Positions 46,344 through 55,852 are shown, counted from the first letter of the stretch. The stretch: DNA of 64,000 nt from Aestuariispira insulae (GCF_003385955.1 NZ_QRDW01000005.1:62001-126000), one strand, 5' to 3'. Numbers and translations: made by a program. Notes: a model not told the origin generated them from the sequence alone.

Positions 46344-47388
46344 TAGCCGTCGCCGGCGAGAGGCGTTTGAGATTGCGGGCGAGATCATCCCGGCCGGTGA
46401 GCGGCGCACGGTTGATATCCCGCTGGGGGTGCTTTCAACCCAAACGCCGATGACCCTGCCGGTGCACGTAATTCATGGCAAAAGACCGGGGCCGGTTCTG
46501 TTTGTTAGTGCCGCCATTCATGGAGATGAGGTGCTGGGGGTAGAAATCATCCGCCGCCTGCTTCAGATGAAACAGATTGCCAAACCGCGCGGGACTTTGC
46601 TGTTGGTGCCGGTGGTGAATGTTTATGGCTTCATCTCCCACACCCGGTATCTGCCGGATCGGCGGGATCTGAACCGCTGTTTCCCCGGCAGCACCGGTGG
46701 TTCGCTTGCGTCCAAGCTGGCGCATGTCTTCATGGAAGAGGTTGTGCGCAAGGCGGATTACGGTATCGATCTGCATACGGCCGGTATGCATCGCTCAAAT
46801 CTGCCGCAGATCAGGGTGGATTTCGACGATGAAGTGGCGCGGCGCATGGCCCGCGCCTTTGGTGCGCCCGTCACGTTGAACTCCAACTTGCGTGACGGCT
46901 CCCTGCGCCAGGCGGCGCAGGAAGAAGGGGTGCATACCTTGTTGTTTGAAGCCGGGGAAGCCTTACGATTTGAGGAAGGGGCGATCCGCCATGGCGTAAA
47001 GGGCGTTCTGCGCGTCCTTCATGATCTGGGCATAATATCAGGCAAGCCCCTGGCCGGGCCCAAGCGCCGGCCGGTTCTCTCGCGCAGCAGTCACTGGTTG
47101 CGCGCGCCCACAGGCGGGATTTTGCGCATGCTCTATGGCCTGGGGGAGGCTGTACAAAAAGGCGAGGTGATTGCTGTGGTTTCCGGCCCGTTCGGGGATC
47201 AGGATATCGAGCTTAGGGCCAAGACCGATGGCATTGTCATCGGCCGCACCAACCTGCCGGTGGTGAACCAGGGCGATGCGGTTTTCCATGTGGCCCGGGT
47301 CTTCGATCCGGAAAAAGCGGAGGCCAATGTGGATTCCATGGAACAAGACCTGATTGAAGACCCGCTGTTTGATGAGGAAATTGTCTGA
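46330..47388 (+). CDS. Succinylglutamate desuccinylase/aspartoacylase-family carboxypeptidase
   Basis: About 352 residues if it begins at GTG 46330, overlapping the rimK stop by 14 bp; the frame is open to 46237 inside rimK. Zinc ligands are visible: His and Glu in [11 protein letters not shown], and His in [13 protein letters not shown] second-half beta-barrel ([22 protein letters not shown]) matches the AstE/ASPA family. Linked to rimB and rimK, it may trim glutamate or other N-acyl groups. Substrate inferred from context only. Ends before a bidirectional terminator. Confidence 0.88.
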   Translation: MVRADSRRRREAFEIAGEIIPAGERRTVDIPLGVLSTQTPMTLPVHVIHGKRPGPVLFVSAAIHGDEVLGVEIIRRLLQMKQIAKPRGTLLLVPVVNVYGFISHTRYLPDRRDLNRCFPGSTGGSLASKLAHVFMEEVVRKADYGIDLHTAGMHRSNLPQIRVDFDDEVARRMARAFGAPVTLNSNLRDGSLRQAAQEEGVHTLLFEAGEALRFEEGAIRHGVKGVLRVLHDLGIISGKPLAGPKRRPVLSRSSHWLRAPTGGILRMLYGLGEAVQKGEVIAVVSGPFGDQDIELRAKTDGIVIGRTNLPVVNQGDAVFHVARVFDPEKAEANVDSMEQDLIEDPLFDEEIV

Positions 47389-47410
47389 TTTCTCCGTTGA
47401 GGCAGATACA

Positions 47411-47438
47411 AAAAAGCCGGGGATAACCCCGGCTTTTT
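47411..47438. terminator. Bidirectional terminator between the rim operon and clpA
   Basis: AAAAAGCCGGGG (47411-47422) and CCCCGGCTTTTT (47427-47438) with loop ATAA. T-runs exist on both strands, serving both convergent units. Confidence 0.9.
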
Positions 47439-47455
47439 TCTCTTGAACGATTTTC

Positions 47456-49768
47456 TTACCGGTCGACGGTTGCCGGCAGTTTGGTTTTTCCTTTGCCGGA
47501 CGGTTTGGTCTCCGGGAAAGAGAAAGCCAGTGTATCTTCCTTCTTGTTGGTTTCGATCCGGACGACACCGCCATTTTGCAGCTTGCCAAACAGCAGCTCT
47601 TCGGAAAGCGGCTTTTTGATATGGTCCTGAATCACCCGGCTTAGTGGACGGGCGCCGAACTGCTTATCATAGCCTTTCCGGCCCAGCCATTCACGGGCGT
47701 CGTCGGTCAATTCAAAAGTAACGGAGCGGTCCGCCAGCTGGGTTTCCAGCTGGAAGATGAATTTGTCGACAATCTTGTGAATAACCTCTTCACCCAGATG
47801 GGCGAAGGAGATCACCGAATCCAGTCGGTTGCGGAATTCCGGAGTGAAGAGTTTGTTGATTGCCTCTTCATCATCACCAACCCGCATTTCCTGGTTGAAA
47901 CCGACCGCCGGTTTGGCCAGGTCTGCCGCACCGGCATTGGTGGTCATGATTAGGATCACATTGCGGAAATCGACCGTCTTGCCGTTATTGTCGGTCAGCT
48001 TCCCGTAATCCATCACCTGCAACAGGATGTTGAACAGGTCCGGGTGGGCCTTTTCAATTTCGTCCAACAGAAGCACGCAATGGGGCGTTTGGTCGATGGC
48101 ATCAGTCAACAGTCCGCCCTGATCAAATCCGACATAGCCTGGAGGCGCGCCGATCAGGCGGGACACCGTGTGGCGTTCCATATATTCCGACATGTCGAAG
48201 CGTTTCAGGTCCACGCCGAGCGTCTTGGCCAGCTGGCGCGCCACCTCGGTCTTGCCAACCCCGGTCGGGCCGGAGAAGAGATAGCTGCCAATCGGCTTTT
48301 CAGGCTCGCGCAGCCCAGCCCGTGACAGTTTAATTGCAGAGGCAAGCGCCGTAATGGCGTTATCTTGACCATAGACCATGGTCTTGAGGTCGCGTTCCAG
48401 ATTTTTCAGGTTTTCCTTATCATCGCGGGAAACCTGTTTGGGCGGAATGCGGGCAATCTTGGCAACCACATTCTCCACATCCTTGACCCCGATCACCTTC
48501 TTGCGCTTGCTCGGCGCCAGCAGGTTTTGGGAGGCCCCCACTTCGTCAATCACGTCAATGGCCTTGTCGGGCAGTTTCCGGTCACCGATATAGCGGTCGG
48601 ACAGCTCGACAGCGGTTTTGATCGCGTCCGCTGTATAACGCACGGAATGATGCTTTTCATAATAGGGCTTCAGGCCGTTCAAAATCTTGATTGTATCGGG
48701 GACGCTGGGTTCCTTGACATCAATCTTCTGGAAACGGCGGGACAGTGCGCGGTCTTTTTCAAAATAGCCGCGATATTCCTTATAGGTCGTGGAGCCGATG
48801 CAGCGCAGCGTGCCGCTGGCCAAAGCCGGCTTCAGCAGGTTGGACGCATCCATGGCACCGCCGGAGGTTGCCCCGGCACCGATCACGGTATGAATCTCAT
48901 CAATGAAGAGAATCGCGCCGTCGTAATCCTCCAGCTCCTTCATCACCGCCTTGAGGCGTTCCTCGAAATCACCGCGATAGCGGGTGCCAGCCAGCAATGC
49001 GCCCATATCGAGCGCGAAGATAGTGTCTTCCAGCAGGACTTCCGGCACGTCTTCATCGACAATGCGCTTGGCCAAGCCCTCGGCGATCGCAGTCTTGCCG
49101 ACCCCGGGGTCGCCTACCAACAGCGGATTGTTCTTGGTCCGGCGGCACAGGATCTGGACCGTGCGGTCCACCTCTTCGGCGCGCCCGATCAGGGGATCGA
49201 TCTTGCCGTCCTTGGCTTTTTCATTGAGGTTGACGCAATAGGCATCCAGCGCTTCCGTGCCTTTTTTATTCACTTCTTCGGATTTGGCATCCTCATCGGC
49301 GCCACTGACTGCCGGGTGAACATCGCTTTCACCGGGGGCCTTGGCAATGCCATGGCTGATATAGGTGACCGCGTCATAGCGGGTCATATCCTGGCTTTGC
49401 AGGAAATAGACCGCATGGCTTTCCCGTTCGGAGAAGATTGCCACCAGGACATTGGCCCCGGTCACTTCTTCGCGGCCGGAAGACTGGACATGAACCGCGG
49501 CGCGCTGCAGGACCCTCTGGAACCCGGCGGTCGGTTTCGGTTCCTCAGATGTGGAACTGATCAGCTCGCTCAGATCGTTATCCAGATAATCGATGATATC
49601 CGCACGCAGACGCTCCATATCCACATCACAGGCCCGCATCACCGCAACCGCATCATGATCTTCTGATAGTGACAGCAGAAGATGTTCAAGGGTTGCAAAT
49701 TCATGGTTCCTTGCTGCGGCATAGGCAAGGGCGCGATGCAGGGTCTCTTCGAGGGATTTGGACAACAT
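47456..49768 (-). CDS. clpA: ClpA, ATPase subunit of ClpAP protease
   Basis: 770 residues. The N-terminal double-repeat domain (1-145) binds ClpS. D1 Walker A is GDPGVGKTAIAEG (about residue 220) with DEIHTVIGAGATSGG; D2 Walker A is GPTGVGKTEVARQ (about 500) with LLLDEIEKAHPD. The ClpP-docking loop lies after TTNAGAADLAKPA and has the tripeptide VGF at the position of IGL/IGF. ClpA unfolds substrates, including N-end-rule proteins, for ClpP. It lies downstream of clpS on the same strand. Confidence 0.97.
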   Translation of the reverse strand: MLSKSLEETLHRALAYAAARNHEFATLEHLLLSLSEDHDAVAVMRACDVDMERLRADIIDYLDNDLSELISSTSEEPKPTAGFQRVLQRAAVHVQSSGREEVTGANVLVAIFSERESHAVYFLQSQDMTRYDAVTYISHGIAKAPGESDVHPAVSGADEDAKSEEVNKKGTEALDAYCVNLNEKAKDGKIDPLIGRAEEVDRTVQILCRRTKNNPLLVGDPGVGKTAIAEGLAKRIVDEDVPEVLLEDTIFALDMGALLAGTRYRGDFEERLKAVMKELEDYDGAILFIDEIHTVIGAGATSGGAMDASNLLKPALASGTLRCIGSTTYKEYRGYFEKDRALSRRFQKIDVKEPSVPDTIKILNGLKPYYEKHHSVRYTADAIKTAVELSDRYIGDRKLPDKAIDVIDEVGASQNLLAPSKRKKVIGVKDVENVVAKIARIPPKQVSRDDKENLKNLERDLKTMVYGQDNAITALASAIKLSRAGLREPEKPIGSYLFSGPTGVGKTEVARQLAKTLGVDLKRFDMSEYMERHTVSRLIGAPPGYVGFDQGGLLTDAIDQTPHCVLLLDEIEKAHPDLFNILLQVMDYGKLTDNNGKTVDFRNVILIMTTNAGAADLAKPAVGFNQEMRVGDDEEAINKLFTPEFRNRLDSVISFAHLGEEVIHKIVDKFIFQLETQLADRSVTFELTDDAREWLGRKGYDKQFGARPLSRVIQDHIKKPLSEELLFGKLQNGGVVRIETNKKEDTLAFSFPETKPSGKGKTKLPATVDR

Positions 49769-49802
49769 GCGTTATCTTATCCTTTCTCCGGCCTGGCCGG
49801 TT

Positions 49803-50141
49803 TCACTCTTTTTCCAACGTACATTGCAATGGATGCTGTTCCTTGCGGGCCATATCCATCACCTGGTTCACCTTGGTCTCGGCGATCTCATAGGGGAAGA
49901 CGCCACAGATGCCGACACCGCGCTGGTGCACGTGCAGCATGATCTGGGTGGCTTCTTCACGGCCTTTGTTAAAAAATCTCTCCAGGACGTAGACGACAAA
50001 TTCCATCGGTGTGTAGTCGTCATTGAGCATCAGCACCTTGTACATGGCGGGCTTTTTTGTCTTCGGGCGGGTCTTGGTCGCCAGCCCTGTGCCTGCGCCA
50101 CCATCACCTTCGTCTTCGTCCCTTCCGGACATCGTGATCAT
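49803..50141 (-). CDS. clpS: ClpS adaptor of ClpAP
   Basis: About 112 residues; ATG 50141, 50132 or 50183 are possible starts. The N-terminus is flexible and basic (KTRPKTKKP). The core has [20 protein letters not shown] (substrate pocket with the NDD loop) and [19 protein letters not shown] (His in HVHQ). ClpS delivers N-degron substrates to the ClpA N-domain encoded just downstream, 34 bp away. Confidence 0.95.
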   Translation of the reverse strand: MITMSGRDEDEGDGGAGTGLATKTRPKTKKPAMYKVLMLNDDYTPMEFVVYVLERFFNKGREEATQIMLHVHQRGVGICGVFPYEIAETKVNQVMDMARKEQHPLQCTLEKE

Positions 50142-50409
50142 GGACTTTACATATTCCAACTGTCTTCTTCCTGCCTCTGTCATGGTCGCTCAAGGGGCCT
50201 GTTGGACAATTGCCGAAACTGGCCCCAACAATCCATGTTTCATTATATTGGATCTTTGCGATTCATTAAAAGGGGCGAGGTCTAATGAAACATGAATTTT
50301 ATAAGAAGTGATTAACATGTTTCAGGGGTTCGCAAGGATCGGGTGGCGGGGGCACCGGACCGGCCGCATAATCATGCAAATTCAAGGAAACTGACGGAAT
50401 TTCAAGCCC

Positions 50410-51294
50410 ATGACACCCTTCAATATTCTGCTCTTATGCCTTCTTGCAATCCTCTGGGGCGGTGCCTTTACCCTGGTGGGATTTACGGTGGAATATTTCT
50501 CTCCCCTTGAAGTGGTCAGCTTGCGTGTGGCCCTGGCGGCACCGGTTTTATGGGGGGTGATTCTCTTTCAGCGGGAAAAAATGCCCCGGCAGTGGAAGCC
50601 ATGGGGGGCTTTTTTGATGCTGGGGATCTTGAATAACGCGATCCCCTTTTACTGCATCACCTGGGGGCAAACCCGTATCGATAGTGGTATGGCGGCGGTT
50701 CTGAACGGGGCGACCCCGCTTTTTGGCGCCCTGCTGGCGCATTTCATGATCCAGGATGAAAAGTTGAGCTGGCAAAAACTTGCCGGGCTTGGGATGGGGC
50801 TTGGCGGGGTGATTTTGCTGGTCGGGCCGAATCTGGTGTTGGATCCTTACAGCTTGCTGGGACAGGGGGCCATTCTGGTAGCGGCGCTTTCCTATGCCTG
50901 TGCCGGGATGGTCGGCAAGCGTCTAGGAGGGTATTCCGCACTTTGCGTTTCCACCGGTCAGCTGACCATGTCCAGTCTAATCCTGGTAGCGCTGACCTGG
51001 ACGCTTGGCGGTTTCCGTGACCTGCCGTTGGCCACGGATCTATGGGCGGCGATGGCGGTACTGGCGGTCTTGAGCACCGCACTTGCTTATATCCTCTATT
51101 TCCGCCTGATCGCCCAGGCCGGTGCCACCAATGCCATGAGTGTCACCTTGCTGGTGCCGGTGGTGGCGATGTTTTTGGGCATCATCCTGTTGGATGAACC
51201 GGTTGATCCGGCCTCCATTGCAGCGGCCATACTGGTTTTGGCCGGTGTCGGGCTGGTGATCAGAAGCCCCCGGAGGATTAGACAGCCAGCATGA
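50410..51294 (+). CDS. EamA/DMT-superfamily transporter
   Basis: 294 residues with about ten membrane helices in two EamA repeats. Repeat 1 begins LCLLAILWGGAFTLVGFTVEYFS-like; repeat 2 begins LLGQGAILVAALSYACAGM. It is an inner-membrane drug/metabolite exporter-type carrier with unknown substrate. Overlaps the convergent oxidoreductase gene by 17 bp at the stops. Confidence 0.92.
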   Translation: MTPFNILLLCLLAILWGGAFTLVGFTVEYFSPLEVVSLRVALAAPVLWGVILFQREKMPRQWKPWGAFLMLGILNNAIPFYCITWGQTRIDSGMAAVLNGATPLFGALLAHFMIQDEKLSWQKLAGLGMGLGGVILLVGPNLVLDPYSLLGQGAILVAALSYACAGMVGKRLGGYSALCVSTGQLTMSSLILVALTWTLGGFRDLPLATDLWAAMAVLAVLSTALAYILYFRLIAQAGATNAMSVTLLVPVVAMFLGIILLDEPVDPASIAAAILVLAGVGLVIRSPRRIRQPA

Positions 51295-52273
51295 TTTTAC
51301 CCATATGGGCGCTCGATTCCATCAGGGCATGCGCCTCATCCGCCTTTTCCAGAGGGAAGGTCGCATGGATGACCGGCTTGATCTTGCCACTGTCCAGCAG
51401 GGGCCAGACAGAGCCTAAGAGAGAGCTTGCGATCGCCCCCTTGGCCTTGTCGGATTGCGGGCGCAGTGTGGAACCTGAAATGGTCAGCCGGTCGGTCAGC
51501 ACCCGGCGGAAATTGACGGTGGCCTTCGGCCCTTTGAGGAAGGCCAGCAGGGCATAGCGCCCGTCAACCGCCAATATATCGATATTGCCCTGGATGTAGT
51601 CGCCGGCAACCATATCGAACACCACATTGACACCCTTACCGCCGGTAATCTCTTTCACCCGCTCGACCCAGTTCTCGGTCTTGTAATTGATCGCATGATC
51701 CGCGCCCAGATTCCGGCAGAAAGCCGACTTTTCTTCGTTCCCGACAGTGACAATGACGTGAGCGCCAAAGGCCTTGGCCAGCTGGATCGCCGTGCTGCCG
51801 ATCCCGCTGGACCCGCCATGAACCAGCAGGCTTTCCCCGGCGACCAGGCGCGCCCGGTCAAAGATATTGCTCCAGACGGTGAAAAAGGTTTCGGGCAGGG
51901 CGGCGGCCTGCACCATGTCATAGTCTTTGGGCAGCGGCAGGCAGTGGCTGTGATGTGTCAGGCAATATTCCGCGTAACCGCCACCGGGGGTCAGGGCACA
52001 GACCGCTTCGCCAACGGATAGCGAAGTCACCCCGTCGCCCAGGGCGGCGACGGTGCCTGCAACCTCCAGGCCGGGCAGGTCGCTGGCATCTTTCGGCGGC
52101 GGATACAGACCTGCGCGCTGCAGGCAGTCAGGCCGGTTGACACCAGCCGCCGAAACCTGGATCAGCACTTGTCCGGGGCCCGGTTTTGGCACCGGCCGGG
52201 CGGCTGGTTTCAGGACTTCAGGGCCACCCGCCTCAGTGATTTCAACAACACGCATGGTATCCGGCAACGACAT
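51278..52273 (-). CDS. Zinc-free MDR oxidoreductase, quinone oxidoreductase (PIG3) type
   Basis: 331 residues from ATG 52273. MDR fold with a GroES-like N-half (VSAAGVNRPDCLQRAGLYPPP) and a Rossmann half with VHGGSSGIGSTAIQLAKAFGAHVIVTVG. No zinc-binding cysteine cluster is present. This subfamily reduces quinones or enals with NADPH. The N-terminal VNRPDCLQR motif is typical of PIG3/TP53I3-like proteins. Divergent from the DUF1192 and CurA-type genes. Confidence 0.9.
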   Translation of the reverse strand: MSLPDTMRVVEITEAGGPEVLKPAARPVPKPGPGQVLIQVSAAGVNRPDCLQRAGLYPPPKDASDLPGLEVAGTVAALGDGVTSLSVGEAVCALTPGGGYAEYCLTHHSHCLPLPKDYDMVQAAALPETFFTVWSNIFDRARLVAGESLLVHGGSSGIGSTAIQLAKAFGAHVIVTVGNEEKSAFCRNLGADHAINYKTENWVERVKEITGGKGVNVVFDMVAGDYIQGNIDILAVDGRYALLAFLKGPKATVNFRRVLTDRLTISGSTLRPQSDKAKGAIASSLLGSVWPLLDSGKIKPVIHATFPLEKADEAHALMESSAHMGKIMLAV

Positions 52274-52408
52274 GGGCTGACCCCTTTTCTTGAATTCTGT
52301 TTCTGCGGACAAATATCCTTCATGTTGACCCGGTTGAAAACCCGTTTAGGGTCAGTCAGGAAAATGAATTGGAAAGGGCCAATGAACATGGCCTGCTGGG
52401 AGGGATGA

Positions 52409-52594
52409 ATGGATAGCGACGATCTGGAGCCGAAACGGCCGACCCTTGGCGCGCCCAAGGATCTTGATGTCATGTCGATTGAGGCGTTGGGGGACTATAT
52501 TACAGAACTGGAAGCGGAAATAGCCAGGGTCCGGGGCATGATCACGTCCAAGGAAGCGGCCAGGGGCGCGGCGGACGCGTTTTTTAAGAAATAG
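52409..52594 (+). CDS. DUF1192 small protein
   Basis: 61 residues. The DUF1192 pattern: LGAPKDLDVMSIEALGDYI at residues 13-31, followed by a coiled helix TELEAEIARVRGMITSKEA. ATG 52409 follows GGGAGGGA. It lies 23 bp before the CurA-type gene. Function of the family is unknown; it is alphaproteobacterial. Confidence 0.9.
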   Translation: MDSDDLEPKRPTLGAPKDLDVMSIEALGDYITELEAEIARVRGMITSKEAARGAADAFFKK

Positions 52595-52617
52595 ATTATG
52601 AAGCGGGGAGACGGGTA

Positions 52618-53640
52618 ATGGAAAGCAATCGGCAATGGGTATTGGCCTCTTATCCGAACGGGATGCCGGAACGGACCAATTGGCGTCTGGAAGAGGGAGT
52701 ATGTCCCAGCCCGCTAGAGGGGGAGGTTTTGGCCCGCTCTATCTATCTCTCTGTCGATCCCTATATGCGCGGGCGGATCAGCCCGGCCAAGAATTATGCC
52801 GCTGGGGTTGCCATCGGGGAATGCATGCATGGCGGCGCAGTTGCGGAGGTGGTCGAGAGCAAGCATCCGGGGTTCCAGCCGGGTGACATTGTGGAAACCA
52901 TCAATTTTGGCTGGCAGGATTTTGCCTGTTTGAAAGGGGACGGCCTGCATAAGGTGGACCCAACCCTGGGTCCGATCCATTCGGCGCTGGGATATCTGGG
53001 GCTGCCGGGGCTGACCGCTTATCTGGCGCTGGAGACCATCGGCGAGCCGAAGCAAGGCGAAACCGTGCTAATTTCAGCGGCCAGTGGTGCAGTCGGCCAG
53101 ATCGCCGGCCAGATCGCAACGATCCGGGGCGCGCGGGCCGTGGCGGTGGCCAGCTCTCAAGAGAAACTGGATTATTGCCGGGATCTCGGATTTGCCGATG
53201 GCATCAATTATCGCGAGGAGACGGATCTGGCGGCGGCGGTTAGGCGTGCCTGTCCCGATGGGGTGGATGTGTTTTTCGACAATACCGCAGGTCCGATCCA
53301 TGACGCGGTGATGCAGAATCTGGCGCCTTTTGCCCGGATCATCATATGCGGCACGGTTTCTCTGGCGGGTAAATTTGATGAGCCGGATACTGGCCTGCGC
53401 TTCATGCGCAATATCCTGGTGGCCAGGGCGCGTATGGAAGGATTTTTGTTCTTTGATCATCTGGACAAGGTGTCGGCTGCCAGAAAACAGGTCTCCGATT
53501 GGGAAAAACAGGGGCTGATCCGGCATCGCGAGGATGTGATCGACGGGATCGAACATATGCCGGAAGCCTTCCTGCGCCTGCTGAATTCTGAAAATTTTGG
53601 CAAGCAACTGGTCCGGGTCCGGGATGACCCGTTTTTGTGA
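52618..53640 (+). CDS. NADP-dependent MDR oxidoreductase, CurA/PTGR-like
   Basis: 340 residues. The leukotriene B4 12-hydroxydehydrogenase/CurA branch is shown by SIYLSVDPYMRGRISPAKNY, LGYLGLPGLTAYLAL, and VLISAASGAVGQIAGQIA. It reduces double bonds next to a carbonyl using NADPH. Not zinc-dependent. Physically near nothing that fixes its substrate; the 3-hydroxybutyrate dehydrogenase gene follows after 105 bp. Confidence 0.92.
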   Translation: MESNRQWVLASYPNGMPERTNWRLEEGVCPSPLEGEVLARSIYLSVDPYMRGRISPAKNYAAGVAIGECMHGGAVAEVVESKHPGFQPGDIVETINFGWQDFACLKGDGLHKVDPTLGPIHSALGYLGLPGLTAYLALETIGEPKQGETVLISAASGAVGQIAGQIATIRGARAVAVASSQEKLDYCRDLGFADGINYREETDLAAAVRRACPDGVDVFFDNTAGPIHDAVMQNLAPFARIIICGTVSLAGKFDEPDTGLRFMRNILVARARMEGFLFFDHLDKVSAARKQVSDWEKQGLIRHREDVIDGIEHMPEAFLRLLNSENFGKQLVRVRDDPFL

Positions 53641-53745
53641 TGCAGATATCTCGCAGTTGCGATACCAAATTGTTGCGATTGCGAGGAGCGCAGATTCCGG
53701 TAGAGTTCACGTCAGAAGAATATTTTCAACAGGGAGATTTAAGGG

Positions 53746-54528
53746 ATGAAACAGGGATTGGCGGCATTGGTGACAGGATCGACCAGCGGGATCGGCCTGG
53801 CCATGGCGGAGGCGCTAGCGGCGGAAGGCTGTGCGGTAATGCTCAACGGCCTGGGGGATAAGGCCGAGAATGAAGAGACTCGGGCCCGGCTGGAAGAGGA
53901 TTTTGGCGTGCCGGTGGGGTTGAGTGATGCGGATATGAGCGACCCGGCACAGATCCGCACCCTTGTGGCCGAAACGGCCGAGACATTCGGTCGCCTTGAT
54001 ATCCTGGTCAATAATGCCGGTATCCAGCATGTGTCGCCGATTGAAGATTTCCCGGAGGATGCCTGGGACAAGATCATGGCAATCAACCTTTCTTCCGCCT
54101 TCCATACCACAAAGGCGGCATTGCCCCTGATGCGCAAACAGGGTTGGGGCCGGATTGTGAATACGGCCTCGGTCCATGGTCTGGCGGCCAGTATCCATAA
54201 AGCGGCCTATGTGGCGGCTAAACATGGCATTGTCGGCCTGACCAAGGTTACCGCGCTGGAGACCGCGGAAGAGCCGATCACCTGTAATGCGATTTGCCCC
54301 GGCTGGGTGCGAACGCCTTTGGTTGAAAAACAGATTGAGGCCCGATCGAAGGCAACAGGCCTAACCCAGGAAGAGGCTGCCCGTGATCTGCTGTCCGAAA
54401 AACAGCCGTCGAAGGAATTTGTCACTCCGGAAATGCTGGCCGGTCTGTTGATCTTCCTCTGTTCCGATTCCGCTAGCCAGATGACCGGTGTGAGCCTGCC
54501 GATGGATGGCGGCTGGTTCGCCCAATAA
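53746..54528 (+). CDS. bdhA: D-3-hydroxybutyrate dehydrogenase (SDR)
   Basis: 260 residues. Classical short-chain dehydrogenase: nucleotide motif TGSTSGIGLAMAEALA, NNAGIQHVSPIEDF, catalytic Ser in NTASVHGLAAS, Tyr-Lys in AAYVAAKHG. The stretch HVSPIEDFPEDAWDKIMAIN and the CPGWVRTPLVEKQIE segment are typical of bacterial 3-hydroxybutyrate dehydrogenases, which link polyhydroxybutyrate use to acetoacetate. An AGGGA site precedes the start. Confidence 0.92.
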   Translation: MKQGLAALVTGSTSGIGLAMAEALAAEGCAVMLNGLGDKAENEETRARLEEDFGVPVGLSDADMSDPAQIRTLVAETAETFGRLDILVNNAGIQHVSPIEDFPEDAWDKIMAINLSSAFHTTKAALPLMRKQGWGRIVNTASVHGLAASIHKAAYVAAKHGIVGLTKVTALETAEEPITCNAICPGWVRTPLVEKQIEARSKATGLTQEEAARDLLSEKQPSKEFVTPEMLAGLLIFLCSDSASQMTGVSLPMDGGWFAQ

Positions 54529-54587
54529 GGCGGTGTCCGGCATGGACTGGAAGGAAAATTGGGCGGGATGAAACTTTTTTTCACGCA

Positions 54588-54619
54588 TTAACATCCCGTT
54601 AGGAAGTTTGCGGTATAAC
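54588..54619 (+). promoter_or_regulatory. Putative CtrA-type box and -10 of small RNA 1
   Basis: TTAA-N7-TTAG (54588-54602 with the flanking bases TTAAC...GTTAG) is followed 12 bases after its end by TATAAC (54614-54619). This resembles promoters where CtrA (TTAA-N7-TTAA) replaces the -35. Spacing is identical in the copy at 57114-57145. Confidence 0.5.
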
Positions 54620-54624
54620 ATGAG

Positions 54625-54726
54625 TGTCTACCCCAAGGCCCGTATCCCACCCTTACCCTATCGGGCCTAGTGACACTCTAAGACCCCTGTTCACTTGAGC
54701 CGCCTTCGGGCGGCTCATTTCTTTTT
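54625..54726 (+). ncRNA. Small RNA, twin copy 1
   Basis: About 100 nt, between bdhA and the CheW gene. It starts TGTCTACCCCAAGG near the predicted start site. Its first stem, AGGCCCG with CGGGCCT, displays a loop with CCCACCC and TTACCC, complementary to purine-rich ribosome-binding sites. A linker (GACACTCTAAGACCCC) leads to a perfect terminator, GAGCCGCC-TTCG-GGCGGCTC (54697-54716) plus a T-run. Copy 2 at 57152 has only one base change and one indel before the tail. I do not recognise a named Rfam family. A 5' leader of the CheW gene 170 bp downstream is an alternative. Confidence 0.7.
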
Positions 54727-54894
54727 GCGCCAACGGCCTAATTTCCTTGTCTTCGACTAGGAAATCAGTTGATTATCAACCCCTTCCTTCTATCGGTGTG
54801 ACCGATGACATCCATTGGATTAATTCGATTGTAATTTGCTGGAAACATGCCATTTATGCGCCGATTTCCCTCTCTCAGATAGGTTAGAAAACCC

Positions 54895-55386
54895 ATGAGT
54901 GGTCTTGTATCCCGTAACTCGGTTGATGTTGTCCAGGAAGGCTATGTGGTTGCCCGTTTTGGCGGTCATAGTTTTGGCATTCCCACCCTGGATATCCAGG
55001 ATGTGGTTCGGCTGCATGCGGTGACCCCGGTGCCGACCGCGCCTTCTTATGTGCGCGGGATCGCCAATATGCGCGGGCGGGTGGCGACGGTCATTGACCC
55101 CGCCAGCTATCTTGGACTTCCCCAGGGCGATCCGGATCACTGCGTGACGGTGGTCTGGAAAGGCGCGCTGTGCGGGTTTTTGGTCGAAGAGGTGGACCGG
55201 GTGATCAATATCGCGCCCCGAGCGATTGAACGTTTGCCCTTCACGGTGCCTCAGACCCTGAAAGCCGTGTCCAAAGGTGTTTTTGAAGAAAAAGACAATC
55301 TGATCATTTTGCTGGATCTGGGCAAGCTGCTGGTCAATATCGACGGGACCGGTGAAGAGCTGGAGCCGCTTTTGATCGAGGGATAA
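54895..55386 (+). CDS. cheW: CheW-domain chemotaxis adaptor
   Basis: 163 residues, a stand-alone CheW: FGGHSFGIPTLDIQDVVRL, then SYVRGIANMRGRVATVIDPA, a VEEVDRVINIAPRAIERLP strand and LIILLDLGKLLVNID. It has no fused domain, unlike the CheW protein at 12042-13136. Neither cheA nor cheY is close. The start ATG 54895 is 170 bp after small RNA 1; the intervening bases hold no other gene. A hairpin at 55474-55504 may terminate it. Confidence 0.9.
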   Translation: MSGLVSRNSVDVVQEGYVVARFGGHSFGIPTLDIQDVVRLHAVTPVPTAPSYVRGIANMRGRVATVIDPASYLGLPQGDPDHCVTVVWKGALCGFLVEEVDRVINIAPRAIERLPFTVPQTLKAVSKGVFEEKDNLIILLDLGKLLVNIDGTGEELEPLLIEG

Positions 55387-55403
55387 TCCAGCAGACGGCG
55401 GGC

Positions 55404-55852
55404 TCAGATTGAAAAGCTGAAAATCCGGCTGGCGCTTTGCAAGTCGGCCTGGACCGGCAGATAGAGATTTTCCAACCCGTCTTCGGTTCGGCTGAAGACG
55501 GGTTTTCCTTGTCGATTACTTGTCGGTAATCCTTCCAGACTGCCAGCCAGGTGGCCCCTCGGTAGCAGGTATGAACAGGACAACCGGATGGGTCGCGCCC
55601 AAATTTCTGCTGCAGGAAAGGGGCAGCTCGCACAAACGTCAGCTGTTCTAACCGATAGTCAAACGCCAGCAGGGAGAGCCGGTCGACAAAGCCAGCCAGT
55701 TCCTGTTCTGCGAAATCCTGCTGGCGGGGGATGTCATTGAAGGCGGTTTTCCGCTGCCAGAGATAAAAGAGACTGGTGATCCCGGGATGACAGTCCGGCG
55801 GGCAGGGCGATGCCGGTAAGGGGCGGCTGCGGGCTGAGGCGGCTCTTGCCAT
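55404..55852 (-). pseudogene. PAS_5-like protein gene, frameshifted
   Basis: The frame read from ATG 55852 gives a plausible PAS_5-type N-terminus (GITSLFYLWQRKTAFNDIP, LSLLAFDYRLEQLTFVRA, KFGRDPSGCPVHTCYRG). After about 55550 this frame loses family character, while the -1 frame reads LAGSLEGLPTSNRQGKPVFS, then RTEDGLENLYLPVQADLQS and ends SFSI at TGA 55404, like a PAS_5 C-terminus. The two halves would join by a single missing base near 55540-55560. Either a real frameshift (pseudogene) or a sequence error. If the first frame is used alone it continues to 55334. Confidence 0.5.
55474..55510 (+). terminator. Possible terminator of the solo cheW
   Basis: AACCCGTCTTC (55474-55484) pairs with GAAGACGGGTT (55494-55504), then TTCCTT. 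It lies 88 bp after the cheW stop, inside the 3' part of the opposing PAS gene. Confidence 0.5.

Noticed and set aside
48365-49666. Plus-strand frame of 433 codons
   Set aside because: Antisense to clpA; Walker motifs on the minus strand fix the real frame.
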